DNA of 64,000 bases from Lonicera japonica (Eukaryota > Streptophyta > Magnoliopsida > Dipsacales > Caprifoliaceae): assembly GCA_021464415.1 (NCBI GenBank), contig CM038467.1, positions 65,725,159-65,789,158 on the forward strand. The letters run 5' to 3'. The position numbers and the translations under genes were made by a program. Positions 22,149 to 34,335 of this stretch are shown here, one piece after another. The notes beneath the pieces were generated by a model, which worked only from the letters and a program-made list of their open reading frames with translations, was not told where the DNA came from and did no database searches. The first letter of the stretch is position 1, and the number at the start of each line of letters is the position of its first letter.

Positions 22149-23818
22149 CTAAATTGAAATAGGTGGATTCGGGGAAGCGAAAGCAAGAAAATTAGGATCG
22201 CGTTCCAAAACTGTCATTTCACGCTTATCCAATGTAATCCAAGCTTCAATTGTATCGCTGGTTTGGCCATCCGTCATAACAACAAGATTCTTATACGATG
22301 AATCAAGATCAGCTCCTCCCATTAAACTTACCCATGCAGGCTTTCCCCATCCAAAATCGGTATCAGGAAGCCCCGACTTACACCAACTACTAAACATGTA
22401 TGGATTTAGATCTTTGTCGGAACATGTTTCCTTCGACTCCTCAAACCACTCGCGAATTGTCTCGTATCCTCCATTGCTCAATAGTTTTGGCACAAACTTT
22501 TCTTTTATATCTGTAAATGATTCTCTAATTAACCGCACCAATTCTCCCTCCACTCCGGCCTCTACAACAAAGAGCAAATTAAAATTAGGAATTTTTTAAA
22601 ACTGTCATCAAGTACTAATTTTCTACATTTTATATAAAAGACATTTGAAAGGAAAAAACAAGTATCATTCCATCTACAATTGACAGTCTCACTTGTGTTT
22701 CTTGGATTTGTCAAATTTATAGTGTCATTAATTTCAATGATGGGACAAGCAATGTACCAAACCATGATAAGAAATAAGTTGTATTTTCTTAACCATTGAT
22801 TATGTTAAAATTATCGTGTTTTTAAAAACTACCAAAGTCTTAGTGGGACTATAAATTTGAGATAATAACATAATTTTCCCATACCTTTGTCCATGGTTGT
22901 GTTATTGTAGTGTGCAACTGACGTCCAAATAATATTTCCAATAGAGAACCCTGAAACCATCTTTGGTATCATCTGCCTCCGCAAGTTCACTGCATGACTT
23001 AAAATTGATGGTTGTTGGGATCCCCATACTGCTGTAGAAGCCGCCATCAAGTGCTTCCATATGAAACAGGTCACAACTTCCACGCGTGTTGGATTAGGCA
23101 CATGCTCGCTCTTTGCCTTCTCCTTTAATTTTGATATTGCGGAACCTTCAAAGACAAACCTACTTCTAGTCCCTCTTCCTTCTCTCAATGTATACTTCAT
23201 CATTGACAGCCCATCTGGCTCTTCGCTTCCTTGAGGGAACAACGACACTGCTGGGCAGATGCCAACATTAGTACTAGCAGGCCCATTTTTAGCTGCTATC
23301 TCAGACCAACATCTAACAAACATCGAGTTTGTAATCACATCAATGAACAAGTGTGTGAAACAAATGCCAATCGCTATTCCACCACAAGCAAATTCGTTGA
23401 CTTGGATCGCTATTTGAGATGGTCGGTCGGCCAGGTTGGGGCAAAATGGTCGCTGTGGAGGCATGAACTTGTAAAATAACTCGATTTTTGGCTGTGGGTT
23501 TGCAAGCAAATCAACCATTTTACAGCTGACGCTTGTTGTTGTGTACAAAACTCCGTCGTCATTGCAGTCGATTGTGAGGTCATCGTTGACTCTACCCGCG
23601 AATGGGTAGAAAATAGCAAGGGATTTGGAGAGGGATTCCTTCAAGCATTGGTGGATATTTTGAAGGTTTCTTGTTTGCTTGGGAGCATAGAAGCAAAGAA
23701 ATGGTACATAGTGTGAAGGAAAAAGTTTGTCAATGATGGAGATTTTGAAGGTTCTTAGGTGATGGGGAGTTGATGAAGATGGTTTAATGGTTGCTTTTGA
23801 AATCACTTGAACTTCCAT
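22149..23818 (-). CDS. BAHD acyltransferase (vinorine-synthase-like), two exons, motifs intact
   Basis: Spliced CDS: exon 1 23818..22885, intron 22884..22562 (GT..AG, 323 bp, phase 1), exon 2 22561..22149; 448 residues. It should transfer an acyl group from acyl-CoA to a small-molecule acceptor. HLFID (HxxxD) is at residues 156-160 and DFGWG at 380-384; both are intact, along with YPFAGR at 71-76. Exon 2 is the same length (413 nt) as in 11771..13521, and the N-terminus MEVQVISKATIKP is nearly shared. The two proteins are clearly recent paralogs. This copy keeps Asp in DFGWG and is the best candidate for an active enzyme in the window. No transmembrane segment or signal peptide is seen, as expected for a cytosolic enzyme. 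Substrate is unknown. Confidence 0.95.
22562..22884 (-). other. intron of the second BAHD gene
   Basis: The donor AAAG/GTATGG follows exon 1 and the acceptor TTGTAG/AGGCCG opens exon 2. It shares ordered blocks with the intron of 11771..13521 (GACAAGCAATGTACCAAA, TTGTATTTTCTTAACC). Confidence 0.85.
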
Positions 23819-24140
23819 TTTATCAAATTCTTATTGATTTTAACACCTTGGCTCAAGGCAATTGAGTTCTTGTACTCTCTCTTAAGAATCTATTTTGTAT
23901 TTAATAGCCCACATGTCATTTAACAAAATCTTTTAATATTATATATATACACACAAGAAAAGTTGAAGTTACACTTGGAGTAAAACTCATCCGATTATCC
24001 CTTTAAAACGGATGGCTCTTATGATAGTTAACTTAAGGACGGTCTTATGAGGAGGACCATCAATATATATATATATATATATGTATCTATCTTTAATTAA
24101 ACACACAAAGCACGCTATAAGAAATTGACCATTTTATGGC
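23819..24140 (-). promoter_or_regulatory. 5' flank of the second BAHD gene
   Basis: Shares TTGATTTTAACACCTTgGCTCA, GGCAATTGAGTTCTTGTAC and ACATGTCATTT blocks with the first BAHD gene and with the orphan flank at 4337. An AT dinucleotide run sits at 24064..24082, and an AAAGCACgCtATAA block near 24108 is also shared. Confidence 0.5.
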
Positions 24141-24330
24141 CCTTTTTTTCTTCTTTGTGGGAGACTAGTGGATCGGTTGTCTACTTCTTCAAGCCTATCC
24201 AATTTGGATCACTTGCTTAAAAAATTGCTTACCCTTTTCCTTTATTTATTTACTCTTTTTCTTTTTACTTTTATTTTCATGCTCTTAAAAATTACTTTGG
24301 ATAAAAAATTCTAACCACAAAGAAAAATCA

Positions 24331-25232
24331 AAATCTTTAGGGTTAAATATATTTTAGTACCTTGTACTCTTCTATGGTTAGCACTTTAGGCCTCAAACTT
24401 TTTTTTCATTAAAAAGTGCATGTACTTTTGTTTGGTTTATTTTGGTCCACCGACAGATTTGATTAGTTGCTCTAATGCCGGATTTCTGACGTGGACAACA
24501 AATTACACACGTGGACAAAGAAAAAAATAAAAATAAAAGCCAACTCATTTCTTCTTCTTCTTCTTCTTCTTCTTCTTCCTCGAAGACATTCTAGTATTGC
24601 TGCAGTTAAACTCTCCTCACGCATCTTTTCTCTCCTTTTAGTCACTTTCTCTCTCATCCTCTTCTCATGTTATTTTTTTCTTTGTAAAGATTGAATATCA
24701 GTTTTAGTTTGGCTTTTAGAAATCTATATATGTCTTCCATTGCCGGCTAATATGTTGTCTGGATTCTCCAGTGATGGTGGGGTCTGGAATTCTTTACCTC
24801 ATCCGGCAGAAGATCTGTGAAGATCATGAACAATCCTTAGCAGGAATTCTCCCGGACTCTTCTTCACAGATCGTCCACTGGCGACCGGATTTGATGGAGA
24901 AATGTTCAATTTTCGAGTTCCAGCTCCAACAACAAGGTTTGAGCGTTTATCTCCACAATGTAAAGCAGAGAACATTCCAACAAGCGTCTCCGATATCTCC
25001 TCTTTCTCCAATTGATTTTTATTTTATAGCTATTTTTTTCTTTGTCCACGTGTATAATTTGTTGTGTACGTCAGAAATCCGGTGCCGGAGCAATTAACAG
25101 AATCTACCAGTGGCCCAAAATAAAAACCAAGCAAGAGTACGTGTACTTTTAATGAAAAAAAAAAGTTTGAAACCCAAAATGTTAATTAGAGAATAGTACA
25201 AATTATTAAAATATATTTAACCCATATCTTTA
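24331..25232. mobile_element. non-autonomous Mutator-like element (MULE), 24340..25223 plus 9-bp TSDs
   Basis: Long terminal inverted repeats of about 200 bp: the left end begins GGGTTAAATATATTTTAgTA and the right end, inverted, begins GGGTTAAATATATTTTAATA. Pairing continues through CAAACTTTTTTTTTCATTAAAA, TTGGTTT.TTTTGG and GGATTTCTGACGT to about 24535 and 25010. Flanking 9-mers AAATCTTTA (24331..24339) and ATATCTTTA (25224..25232) match at 8 of 9, the TSD length typical of MULEs. The central ~470 bp is more GC-rich and gene-like than the flanks and may be captured host DNA. No transposase. Confidence 0.87.
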
Positions 25233-25969
25233 AATGTTATGGCATGGATGTCACAAATGGCAGTATAGGTTTTATATATATATATATGTAATAATAATAA
25301 TATTACCACATTCATGAACATGAATCTATGGTCTAATATAATTGTTTTGATTTTGTAGAATATTTATAGTATAAAATAGAGCATATATTACATGACCACA
25401 ACAGACAAACTCATAAGGTCAAGAATAGTTTGTGCGAATCTTTGGCCATGGGTTCTTTATAATTGTTTTTTTTAATATAATATAATTTTATTTTATTTTT
25501 TTATAAGCTCCGTCACATCATCTTTGGTCATGGGTTCTTTATTTATTTATTTATTTTGGATAAGGTTCTTTAGTTTTTGTTCTCAGATTAGTAAAATAGA
25601 TCACAGAAATTTTTTTATTTTTATTTTTTTTTGTTTTCTTGTCTTGGGACAAACAGGATTCATTTTTTTTGGGGTAATTAGTATTACGTCCCTATTTTTT
25701 ATATTATTTAGTAGTGAGGACTAGTAGAATTTAGTAATTAGTAACGAGTCCCTCTTGCCTTAAATAATGCTAACCTACTATTAATGATATATATTTTATG
25801 ACTAATTTGTCCTTTTGAGAAGACAATGGGGATTCCATTAATTAAGTAACTTTGACTATTGTATGTTTCCTTAACAATATTTACACTAATTACATGCATA
25901 ATTAATTCAAAAAAAAAATATGGAAACATAAAGGAATATATATTAATGAAATTACTAGAAATTAGGCAG
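25233..25969. other. intergenic, no gene seen
   Basis: AT-rich spacer with T-rich runs. Nothing supportable. Confidence 0.5.
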
Positions 25970-26634
25970 AAGGGCTTATTATACATTGATTTTTACCAAA
26001 AATTCAATGAATAATATTTTTTTGAATGAAGGGCCTATTTTTAATTGGTAATTAGTGTAAGAGGCCTATTTTGTTTTATATTTTAAATGAATGCATTTGA
26101 ATAAATTTAAATATCATTTAATTAATAAAAACATGTTATGTATTACCTAAATTACCCCTTTTTATGAAATTTGCACAAAAAATATGGAATGCAAAGTTCA
26201 TATTGCAGTGAAATATGAACTGCAAAGTTCATATTGCAGTGAAATATGGACTGCAATATGAACTTTGCACTAAAAATATGGATTGCAAAGTTCACATTGC
26301 AGTAAAATATAGACTGCAATATGAACTTTGCACTAAAAATATCGACTGCAAAGTTCACATTGCAGTGAAATATGTACTGCAAAGTTCATATTGCAGTGAA
26401 ATATGGAGTGCAAAGTTCATATTGCAGTGAAATATAGACTGCAAAGTTCATATTGCAGTCCATATTTTAATGCATATTGGTATTTTTTTAGTTTATTTTA
26501 AGGGTTGGGATGTCATTTTATAATGAAAAAAAAAGACACATGTCATATTATCAATAAAATAAAAAATAGGCCCTTTATTTAAAAAAAAAAATATTCCTTA
26601 GCCTTAGTGTGAAAATCTTTCTCTAATAAGCCCT
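25970..26634. mobile_element. fold-back / MITE-like element enclosing a tandem array
   Basis: The left end AAGGGCTTATTA and, further in, AATATTTTTTT and AAGGGCCTATTTTT are answered in order and inverted at the right end (26634 inwards). The inverted arms are about 75 bp each. The element encloses the array at 26190..26465. No clear TSD was found. Confidence 0.6.
26190..26465. repeat. tandem array of nine 31-32-bp units with two inverted units
   Basis: Seven units carry TGCAAAGTTCATATTGCA (or with C at the 12th base) followed by GTgAAATATgnAC. Units three and five carry the exact inverse TGCAATATGAACTTTGCA, followed by CTAAAAATATnGA. The core is itself an imperfect palindrome (TGCAA..TTGCA). 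Open frames across it on both strands are by-products of the repeat. Confidence 0.88.
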
Positions 26635-26840
26635 TTTTTTTAATTGCCCCATGAAATTATAATGGAATATATATGAATGAAATTATAGTTTAATCAAAAT
26701 TATAATATTTGTTTTATTGTAAAACATAATATTACACATTAAAATGCATCTTTTTTTAAAACAGATGTAATGTATATTGAAAGTATATATAATCAATTTT
26801 TTTGCCAAACATATCTAGTAATTATTTAAATAGTTATAAA

Positions 26841-27262
26841 AACCTAAATGATGTAATTATTTAAATATGAAAATATTAAATCATGTATTTTGAAACAAAT
26901 ATATAATATAAATGATGTAATTATTAAACATATATATTTTATAAAAACAGTCAAAAAACATAAATATATATTTATTTGAAAATGAAAATGTTCAACAGGT
27001 ATATATTTATGCACATTATATAACAGTTATTTTTATATTTGAAAAATGAAAAACCTAAATGATGTAATTATTTAAATATGAAAATATTAAATCATGTATT
27101 TTGAAACAGATATATAATATAAATGATGCAATTATTTAACAGATACATTTTATAAAAACAGTGAAAAAACATAAATATATATTTATTTGAAAATGAAAAT
27201 GTTCAACAGGTATATATTTATGCAAATTATATAATAGTTATTTTTATATTTTAAAAATTAAA
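26841..27262. repeat. tandem duplication, two copies of 211 bp
   Basis: AACCTAAATGATGTAATTATT begins at 26842 and again at 27052. Copies share TATGAAAATATTAAATCATG, ATTTTATAAAAACAGT and GAAAATGTTCAACAGGTATA. AT-rich, no ORF. Confidence 0.88.
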
Positions 27263-29110
27263 ATTAATTATTCGACAAATGTACAATTGAAATTGAAAGA
27301 TGATATATAAAATGTTTTAAAACAGATTCATACATATAATATTATATGTAAATAGATCAAATTAAAATGTAAAACATGTACAGATATTTATCTGCCACGC
27401 TGAAAAAAAGTAAAATTTATATACGTATATGTATTAAATTAGAAAATACATGTTATGGCTTTAAATTGGACATTACCATAATTTGAATATATTAAATTTT
27501 GTAATAACTATAGGCCAATACAAATAAAAAACATATGTGAAAGAAAAAAATAATACTAATATCTTCGAAATATTGAAGAATTTTTAAAAAGTATCTAGGA
27601 ATATGAATGGTTACAAAATTTATGAAGCTAAACGCATGAATAAGAATTAAACTTACAATATAGAGTGGATGGAATGGTGCAATGATTAATGAAAAAACAC
27701 AAACTTCCTTCTCAATCTTCCCTTTTCCAAACCGTGGCCCCCATCATTATCCCAACCATGACCCCTCCCAAGCAGATACATTGAGGACGTATAAGAGGAT
27801 TTTGATGACAAAATGAAAGATGAGGATGAAGAAGATGCGAAAAAAATATAGACGGTGATGACAACAATGGCGAAGACGGGTGCAGATTGCACAAATAATT
27901 TATGGTAGAAAAAAAATGATGGAACTAGAAATGGAGGAGCAAGAGATAAGTATTGACGCTCCATCGTTCAAAGATGAAGGTGAGATGGATGGTAGGGACG
28001 ACGAAGATGCGGCCACAACTCCTCCTTTGAGAAAATATTTCCATAAACTAGAATAAAAAGGGTTTGACCATTTAGGGCTATGTGTATCTCATAATCAAAA
28101 TTTTCTTTTCTGTTACTTTTTTTTTTTTGGTTATAAACAAATATGTTAAGTATCACATAGTCTAAGACTATTTAGTTTTTAATTATGGACATTTTTTTTT
28201 GAATTTGTAAATATGGAAACATGATAATTGTTCTTTGATTGCTTCTAAATTTGCAAAATTAGGTATCTCGGAAAATATTTTTTTTACTTAAAGTATTTGT
28301 GCTGAATTATGTAATTTAAATGTAGCTAAGTATTTTGGTTTGAATTTTTTTGTTTATCTATATATATATAATATAAATAATATTTAGTATTTACTCAAAT
28401 TAAGGAATAGACAATCCATTAATACGTTATAACGTCGATATGTATTATGCAACAGATATATGTAGATATATTACATCTAAATACACATATGGAACTATCC
28501 AATATATAAAAAATATATGCTAACTACAACAGATACATATAGCTGATTGCAACAGATCTACTTATATAATTATATATATTTGGTACGTAATAGATATATT
28601 ATTATCAATATTAATTTTGTATATTTTTGTTACAATTAGAATTTACATACGTTATTATTAATATAAATATACGTTGAATATTAATTATAAATCGAAAATT
28701 ACAACAAATATATTTAAAAATTAATTCTTGCAGGCTAAATTACCGACAAAAACAATAATTAAATTGAAAATTTTTAAAAATTGGTAAAACACAAATTAAC
28801 GCTTACATAAAAGTAAAGAGCAATCATACTCCTTCAGTTAAGCAATCTCCAAAATTTCCAAAAACATCTCATAGGGTACGCTGGTCTTTTTAACTTAATA
28901 CTCCAGCTCAGATTCAAAGAAATTAATGCTATTGCAGGTCAAAATGTCAAACGAGGGATGTCATTCTAATTTCTAATCTATTGTATTCCTTAGCCCTAAA
29001 TAGTTTACATTAAGGGGACAAAATCCTAGTTTTCTAAATTTTTTTTGGTCTAAGGGGTTAATTTGTTAATGTTTATTTTTTGATTTTGAGGGAGGTCGAA
29101 AAATTATAAG
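27263..29110. other. intergenic, no gene seen
   Basis: AT-rich. A slightly more complex stretch at 27680-28020 has a long minus-strand frame, but it is low-complexity Ser/Phe-rich and shows no family motif. Confidence 0.5.
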
Positions 29111-29694
29111 TGTATTGGGCCAAGTCAACCACCAAATCCATAATCCAGGTTGATCTATCTTCACGGATTGAGAGAAAACCTAATCAAGAATTTGTATTGG
29201 GGCAACATGCCAATTAGACACCTACATGCCGAATAAACCCGGCTTTAACGAGATAGTTGTGCTTACATTATCAAATGCTGAGATGGTTATGCTTCTGTGG
29301 ATTGCGGATAAGAACATTGGCACCTATAAAGTATTAGAGTAGTGGCTAACTTTTGCCCTTTTATTATTTATAGTAATGGAACATTGATTGTAACCCTAAC
29401 TCTATATCTATAAATAGAAAAGGGAAAACTCATTACAAGGGTCCTGAAAGTTACGCGAGAATTTCTAGAGAAAGAAAGCTAGTAACTTACTTGTATTTTT
29501 CTCTAAATTTTCAGCCTTTGAGCTAATATACAAATATAAACTCACAAAAGGAAGACGTATACTAGAATAACATAAGAGCTACCGAAGGAACCTACCTACA
29601 ACAAAAAATCCTACTCTCGTTCACATTCTAATACATTACTTTACTAAATTCAACTCAATCTATATTGGGGAGACTCAATATTTTGGCTCCCACA
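29111..29694 (+). repeat. 5' LTR of the Tat-like element
   Basis: It ends GGGGAGACTCAATATTTTGGCTCCCACA. The 3' LTR ends GGGGAGACCTAATATTTTGGCACCAACA. A TATA box (CTATAAATAGAAAAGG) is at 29408. The left edge is uncertain; similarity with the 3' LTR starts only near 29270. Confidence 0.75.
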
Positions 29695-29782
29695 ATTGGC
29701 ACTGTCTATGGGAGCCAATTGTTTAAGTACTTTTTAGTTTTCTTTCTAGCTATTTAAAGTACTTTCCTTAATTTTCTAAACC

Positions 29783-30993
29783 ATGGTCCAAACACGCAGT
29801 AAGTTGAAAGTCCCCCCAACCATCACATACCATCCCAGCAGAGGGTGGGGGTGAAAAAACATTCCCTCAGGTGGGTCCTACTACATTAGCGGGCCACGAT
29901 AAAGGTGATTATGATAGCAATTATGTTGTGGTAGTGTGGGAGAGTGAGACTCCCAAAGTGAGCTTATGAAGCTCAGAGTAGAAAACCAAGCACTCATGCA
30001 ACTCTTTAAAAATGAGATAAGGAAAAGAACTTCCAGTCACTTGGAAAATGCTATCGAGGCATCCTTTAGACGCCGAACAAACCCGCAAGTTGTGCACCAA
30101 CCAGCTCCCTCAAATCCTAAACATTAGGTAGCCGAAAAAGATAAGGCCATTTCGAAAGAGAACCAGTGGTACCAGCACAAGAAAAGCATGTGTTTTTTAT
30201 TGGCTTATTGAAAGGATGGTCACCTAAAAACTTGGGTGAAAAATGATCTTCCCAAGTTGATTAATACAATTGTTGCTACAAAAGCTATTGCCACACCTCA
30301 AGGACTTGGCAAAAAAGTCATTTGGAGAACAAAATGGGTCTCCATTTACCCAAAGGATAGCAAAGGCTCCCCTGTCGAGGAAGTTCTCGATGTCGAAATT
30401 CAACATTTACAATGGCCAATCATATCAAGTACTATCAATAGATCATGGTGAAGAATGTTTCCAACAAGTTTGGGGGAAGTAATACTTAAATGGTTTACTT
30501 GGCTACCTGCGGGCAAATCAACAACTTCAGAGAACTAACCAAGCAGCTCACAGCTAGGTTCATCACAAATAGCAGGATAATCAAAGGCCCTGAGGGCTTA
30601 ACAAATATGAAAAAAAAGGGAAAAACTCTCTGAGAATGCTTGTTGCGATACTGGGAGACATACCAGGAAATTGAGGATTATGGCCTCATATTTGCTTTAA
30701 ATACATTCAAGTATGGCTTGCCTAAAGATAACAATGTAATCAACAATTTATTGACCAATGTCTACACCTTTGATTAGCTACTATACAAAGTCAATGAGTA
30801 CGTTCGCTTGGTGGACGACGAAAAAGTAACAATAGGGGCAACTGATGAGAGAAGAGGTGGAAATAGTAAGCTTAACAATTCTAAGAGGAAAAGGAAAGAC
30901 GAACTAAGCAAAGTAAGCGAAAATGGCTACAAAGGGGTAAACACAGTGTTCACCAAGCTTATCCATAAGATCAAGTTTGATATCCAGAACTAA
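29783..30993 (+). pseudogene. gypsy gag remnant
   Basis: It starts with MVQTRS at 29783 and is soon broken. A Retrotrans_gag-like block is readable across frames near 30530-30800 (LLRYWETYQEIED, then ALNTFKYGLPKD). It continues into a Lys/Arg-rich linker (30808..30993, KVNEYVRLVDDEKVT then RKRKDE). Several stops and shifts interrupt it. Confidence 0.75.
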
Positions 30994-31912
30994 CCCTTCT
31001 TTGAATGGCCTCGACTAATGGGGGCAATCCCAATGCAAGAAATGCTAGGCTCTGTTGTTCTTTTCATAAGGACCACGGTTACAGGATTGAGAACTATTAA
31101 ATCCTTAAGTAGTTTTTAAAGGAATTGGTAAACAATGAACACCTTGCTAAGTATAGGGGTATTTTCGGTTTCAATTAGGATAAGAATTTAGGATCCTAAA
31201 CCTAAACCAAACTTGAAAATTTAGTTTCGGTTCGATTTTATTTGGTTTTAAACTTTTCTTAAAATAAAATAAAATAAATTATATATAAAGCAACACTCGA
31301 ACAAGTTTGAACAAAAAAAATTAGGTCATCACATTAATGAACGAATGAAGTAGTAGTATTCAAAACGTATGCACCGTAGGATTGATGGAATACTAATTTA
31401 TGTATAGTATTAATTGTGATGTATAGCATTATATTATTTTCAAGGTTCTTTTTGTGATTAAATTATATTAGTATAATGTAAAGATTAAAATGCACTGAAA
31501 CTTTGTTATAGAGACTCCTTTGTTTTATTTCACTATATTTAGTTAAGAGGAAATTTATTTTAGAGATTTATTTTGTATTCTAATTAGAGATTGGAAATTT
31601 TATTGATATAAAATATTGAATAGTGAAGTAATAGTATTTTTTTAATCGTATACGTAATGATCTGTTCAGATCGGTTCGGTTCGGTTTTACACTTGCACAC
31701 CCCAAACCTGTACCAAATTAATTCGGTTTCGGTTTAGTTTCTTTATTTGGTTTCGATTTTTCTTCAGTTCAATTTTTTACGGATCGGTTTGAGTCGGTTT
31801 GGTTCTAGCGTTCGGTTTTCAGGGTTACCTTAACATTCCTTTTGAGTACATAAATAAGGGGGAAATAAAAAGAAAGAATGATTAAAATGATGATGAAGAG
31901 GATGAGGATTCG

Positions 31913-32402
31913 ATGAAGAGACCAACAAATAAAATTGTGGCTAGCCTGATAGAGGCAATTCACGATGTAATCAACCAAGATGTTGTGACCAAAAATGCAA
32001 TTATAGTACACATAAAGAGAGCCCAATGTGTATATAAAGCTTTTCTAGCTGAGGTAATGTTGGTTACAGCTTGCAAAAGGAGTCAGGAAGCCAATGAGGC
32101 TTATGGATTAAGTTTTACAGGAAAAGATATGTGTGGGGTGGATGCACCACACAACGTTGCTCTAGTCTTCATAGTGAACATCAACACATTTGATGTGAAA
32201 AAAGTGTTGATAGATTGGGGGAGTCTCTTCCGAAATTATGTATCACGTCAGAAGTGCCGGCACCGCTATGTTCAGTTTTAGTGGAGAGGGTATATGGCCA
32301 ATAGCCATTTATCGAGGTGCCAGTCAGAATAGGCCCCATCAAGAAAATCGTAGAGTTCATTGTCATGAACATTAACTCCCCTTACAATGTTATCCTCGAT
32401 AG
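31913..32402 (+). pseudogene. gypsy aspartic protease remnant
   Basis: The 122-codon frame at 31913 contains DAPHNVALVFIVNINTFDVK followed by VLIDWGS. This matches the gypsy protease active-site region except that Trp replaces the usual Thr/Ser after Asp (32213..32224). A second frame from about 32313 gives IEVPVRIGPIKKIVEF and SPYNVILDR, the flap and C-terminal part, ending in a stop. Confidence 0.75.
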
Positions 32403-32859
32403 AAGCTAGTTAAGCTAAATAAGAGTTGTTGTCTCCCCTTATCACCAAAGCTCAAATTTCCATCCAAGCATGACATCATGGAAATCAGGAGAAAATAAGA
32501 TGACACACGCTACTGTTTCGGGCTAGTGGTATAGAGTGCTCTTGCCGAACAACGCCCAACTGAGCTGGCTGAGAGCTTTTGTGCTAAGGGCAAAGGGGAA
32601 AAGGTCAATCAAACAAGCCAAGGAAAAAGGAAGGAATAAGCAACTGATAAGGCCAAATCCTTTAGCCAAGAGGAAAAGCAAAAAAGGTATAGCAACCACA
32701 GCATGGCCCATTAATGGCGAGGTGCAAGGACAAATAGAAGAAAAAGCCTATGCATACTTAATCCAAGTCCCTGTATACCAGGAAACAAAGCTGATGAGAG
32801 GTTCTTCTTGGTTGGTAGCTCATTTAATGAAAAAGAAAAAGAAGATATAGTTAAATTTT

Positions 32860-33765
32860 TAAGGAAAACTATAGGTTTGTTTGCATGGCAACTTTATGAC
32901 ATGCTTGGCATTGGCCAAGGTCATGTGCCATAAGCTCCTCATTGATCCATGCTTTAGGCCAATCAGATAGAAATCTCGGAGGACTACTCCTGATATGGGT
33001 AAAGCAGTTAAGTAGGAGGTGCATAAATTACTAAAAGATGGGGCCATTAGAGAAGCCCAGTTTCCATAATGGATCTCCACTCCAATAGTGGTGAAGAAAA
33101 AGAATGGAAAATGGATGGTTTGTGTAGATTTCACTTATTTGAATAAAGTATATCATAAAAATAGTTTCACACTACTAAGAATTAATTAACTTGTAGACTC
33201 AGTAGATGGGCATAAGAGAATAAGATGCTTTGATGCTTATGCAGGTTACACTAGATTCCCTTATTTGGCCCAGATCAAGAAAGCACAAGATTCATCTCCA
33301 CCATGGGCCTTTATTATTACAAGGTTATGCCATTCGGCCTAAAGAATGCTGGTGCAATCTCTGAATGCCTTGTTACTAAGATGTTCAGAGATGAAATCAA
33401 CAAGTCCATGGAGGTGTTTGTTAATGATATGTTGGTCAAAAGGAAGAAGGGCAATAAACACATTTCTGAGCTCGGTAAAATCCTTCGAGATTCTTTAGCA
33501 TTATAAGATGAAGTTAAATGTAGCCAAGTGCACCTTTGGAGTAAGTTTTGGGAATTCTTGGGTTATATGGTTAATCTTAGGGGAATTGAGGCACACTTAG
33601 AGAAAAATCAAGCTTTACAAGAGCTTAAGCCACTGACTAACCTGAAAGAGTTGCAGAAACTAACTGGAATGATTATAGCCTTGAATAGGTTCATATGCAA
33701 ATGTCTAGACATATGCCAACCATTCTATAATGCCTTGAAGAAGTCCAAAGTTTTCCTCTAGGATG
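32860..33765 (+). pseudogene. gypsy reverse transcriptase remnant
   Basis: Readable pieces in order: an EVHKLLKDGAIREAQ-like start (~33015), WISTPIVVKKKNGKWMVCVD (~33070), GLYYYKVMPFGLKNAGA (33306), EVFVNDMLVKRKKGN (33411), then FLGYMVNLRGIEAHLEK and LQKLTGMIIALNRFICK in the thumb/connection region. The YVDD box is FVND, with Asn for the first catalytic Asp. Frameshifts lie between pieces. Confidence 0.85.
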
Positions 33766-34335
33766 AGGAATGTGACAAAGCCTTGGCCGATCTGAAGACT
33801 TATTTTAGCAGCCCACCCTTGATTTCAATCCCAAAGCCCCATGAGCAACTATATGTGTACCTCTCATCCTTGGCAAAGGAAGTTAGTGCAGCTTTAATAA
33901 GGGAAGACATAGGAGTTCAAATGTAGGTTTATTATGTCAACAAGAGCCTAGTAGGCACTTGGTTAAATTATTTGCAGATTGAAAAGCTTGTATTCGCCTT
34001 AATAACTACCTCCAATGCCTTCGTCATTACTTTGATGCATACCCAATCAATGTTTTGACTTCAACTCCAATGAAAGCTTCACTGCGCCGAGCAAATTTGT
34101 CCGATTGAATGGTAAAGTGGTATGTTAAACTTAATAAAATTTCACATACAATACATACCAAGAACGAAAATCAAAGGCCAAATACTAGCAAACTTCGTAG
34201 CCGAGTCACAATAGCCCAACTAGTCCAACTTGGGGGTAAAATTAAGCTACACTTACATAAATTGGCCACCTAATCACTCCAATTAGGGGGTAAGGAGATA
34301 AGGATATGATGGACATAGATAATGTTGAGGTTCAG
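33766..34335 (+). pseudogene. gypsy RT-RNase H connection, left part
   Basis: Continues RT: YPINVLTSTPMKASLRRANL (about 34040-34105), then YIPRTK and KGQILANFVAES (34158..34210), the linker just before RNase H in this lineage. The element is interrupted at 34336 and RNase H resumes at about 39960. Confidence 0.75.

Noticed and set aside
26152..26430. 71- and 76-codon frames with Cys/Lys repeats
   Set aside because: Generated by the 31-bp tandem array; both strands are open for the same reason.
27686..28030. Minus-strand 92-codon frame, Ser/Phe-rich
   Set aside because: Low complexity, no motif, no splice or promoter support.
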